Positions 22,367-23,064 of a stretch of 23,064 nt of DNA are shown here, piece by piece. Source of the stretch: JAHEEL01 sp964195515 (lineage in GTDB: Bacteria; Actinomycetota; Acidimicrobiia; Spongiisociales; UBA5794). The notes beneath the pieces were generated by a model. That model worked only from the letters and a program-made list of their open reading frames with translations, had not been told where the DNA came from and ran no database searches. The stretch spans positions 1 through 23,064 of the forward strand of contig CAXMQO010000003.1 in the NCBI GenBank assembly GCA_964195515.1, read 5' to 3'. The position numbers and the translations under genes are program-made. The stretch's first letter is position 1; every line of letters begins with the position of its first letter.

Positions 22367-23064
22367 CTACTCAATGGCGTGATCCACGGTGATAATGGTC
22401 TTTCCTTGGGCGTGACCTTCTCCGACATGAGCCACCGCGTCCGGGGCCTCGTTCAGCGGATAGGTTCTGTCGACGACCGGCGTGATCTTCCCGGCTTCTG
22501 CGAGCTCCTTGAGGGCGGCGAGATCTTGCGGGTTCGACGCCGAAACGAACGGACGCCCTTGCTGGCGGACGAACAGTGACAACGCGAACGCCGCGACAAA
22601 GTAGTTCAGACCCCCGACCCAACCGCCGACGGGTGCACCGTTGGCCAGAAGCTTCCCCGTTGGTTTGAGTACCCGTCTGGTGTCCGACAACGAATGGTTC
22701 CCCACATTGTCGAGGATGAAGTCGTATCGCTGCTCACGGTCGATGAAGTCTTCTCTGGTGTAATCAATGACATGGCCTGCACCGATCGACCGGACCATCT
22801 CCACGTTCCTCGTGCTGACAACACCCGTTACCTCGGCCCCAACGGACTTCGCAATCTGGACGGCGTAGGTGCCAACGCCACCCGAGGCGCCAATGACCAG
22901 GACCTTCTGCCCGGACTGCGCCTCGCCTTTGTCGCGCACAGCGTGCACGGCGGTGAATGCGGAGATCGGAACTGCTGCGGCTTGCTCAAACGAGACGTTG
23001 GCCGGCTTGGCCGCCAGGGCGTCCTCAGCGATGGTCGCATACTCGGCGCAGGTGCCGCTTCCCC
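22367..23064 (-). CDS. NAD(P)-dependent medium-chain reductase, copy 3 (5' end outside window)
   Basis: The visible 231 residues are the C-terminal two thirds of a zinc-independent medium-chain reductase. The visible part starts GSGTCAEYATIAEDALAAKP, at the end of the GroES-like domain. The Rossmann motif GASGGVG follows, then YAVQIAKSVGAEVTGVVST, GAGHVIDYTREDF, YDFILDNVGN, and a C-terminal GKTIITVDHAIE. It resembles copy 2 more than copy 1. The likely role is NAD(P)H-dependent reduction of a quinone or enone; the substrate is not predictable. The start lies beyond the right edge. The lipoprotein gene downstream may share its transcript. Confidence 0.9.
   Translation of the reverse strand, partial: GSGTCAEYATIAEDALAAKPANVSFEQAAAVPISAFTAVHAVRDKGEAQSGQKVLVIGASGGVGTYAVQIAKSVGAEVTGVVSTRNVEMVRSIGAGHVIDYTREDFIDREQRYDFILDNVGNHSLSDTRRVLKPTGKLLANGAPVGGWVGGLNYFVAAFALSLFVRQQGRPFVSASNPQDLAALKELAEAGKITPVVDRTYPLNEAPDAVAHVGEGHAQGKTIITVDHAIE

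Noticed and set aside
1..23064. CRISPR array, insertion sequence or toxin-antitoxin module
   Set aside because: No regularly spaced direct repeats, transposase motifs or recognisable toxin-antitoxin pairs were seen on either strand.

Overview
This window looks like a chromosomal segment from a high-GC Gram-positive relative, most likely an Actinomycetota member (an Acidimicrobiia-like lineage would fit). The evidence is high GC with GC-rich third codon positions, frequent GTG starts, an apparently leaderless TetR gene, encoded CCA on both tRNAs, and flippase/kinase and PAP2/kinase fusions of a kind I associate with actinobacteria. I see no integrase, transposase, prophage gene or CRISPR array.

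Layout. Positions 1-143 hold the end of one tRNA (tail resembles tRNA-Asp) and a complete tRNA-Phe(GAA). 320-2062 is a SulP permease with a C-terminal STAS domain. 2121-4637 is a leftward set: TetR regulator, two small four-helix membrane proteins and an alpha/beta hydrolase. It faces a rightward pair of membrane proteins (4738-5891) across a 100-base divergent promoter with a 15-base palindrome. 5929-10219 holds a lipoprotein, a 2TM-domain protein, two zinc-less medium-chain reductases and a membrane-anchored SRPBCC protein. 10242-17439 is a tightly packed leftward operon: flippase-like protein fused to a degenerate kinase domain, possible 65-aa linker ORF, degenerate PAP2 fused to an intact-looking kinase-like domain plus C-terminal TM, unknown lipoprotein, stand-alone flippase-like protein, and an intact PAP2 phosphatase. 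17533-22280 holds two more lipoproteins homologous to the one at 5929, on either side of a large rightward MMPL/RND transporter. 22367 to the right edge is a third, incomplete medium-chain reductase.

How it fits together. The 10.2-17.4 kb operon looks like a lipid-phosphate handling module: two flippase-type proteins, two PAP2 domains (one intact, one degenerate), two kinase-like domains (one intact, one degenerate) and a lipoprotein, with 1- and 4-base gene overlaps. The nearby MMPL transporter and the three-member lipoprotein family point to envelope lipid or glycolipid transport. Those functions are inferred from domains and context.

The most unusual observations are: (1) the three-copy family of small lipoproteins with two conserved cysteines; (2) two genes, possibly three, whose Shine-Dalgarno sequence sits at normal spacing from an ATC codon, with paralogue or family alignment supporting ATC as the start; (3) complementary decay of active sites in the two fusion proteins; (4) two mutually exclusive hairpins directly in front of the MMPL start codon, one of which puts the ribosome binding site in its loop; (5) several small ORFs with good ribosome binding sites or 4-base overlaps to neighbouring genes.
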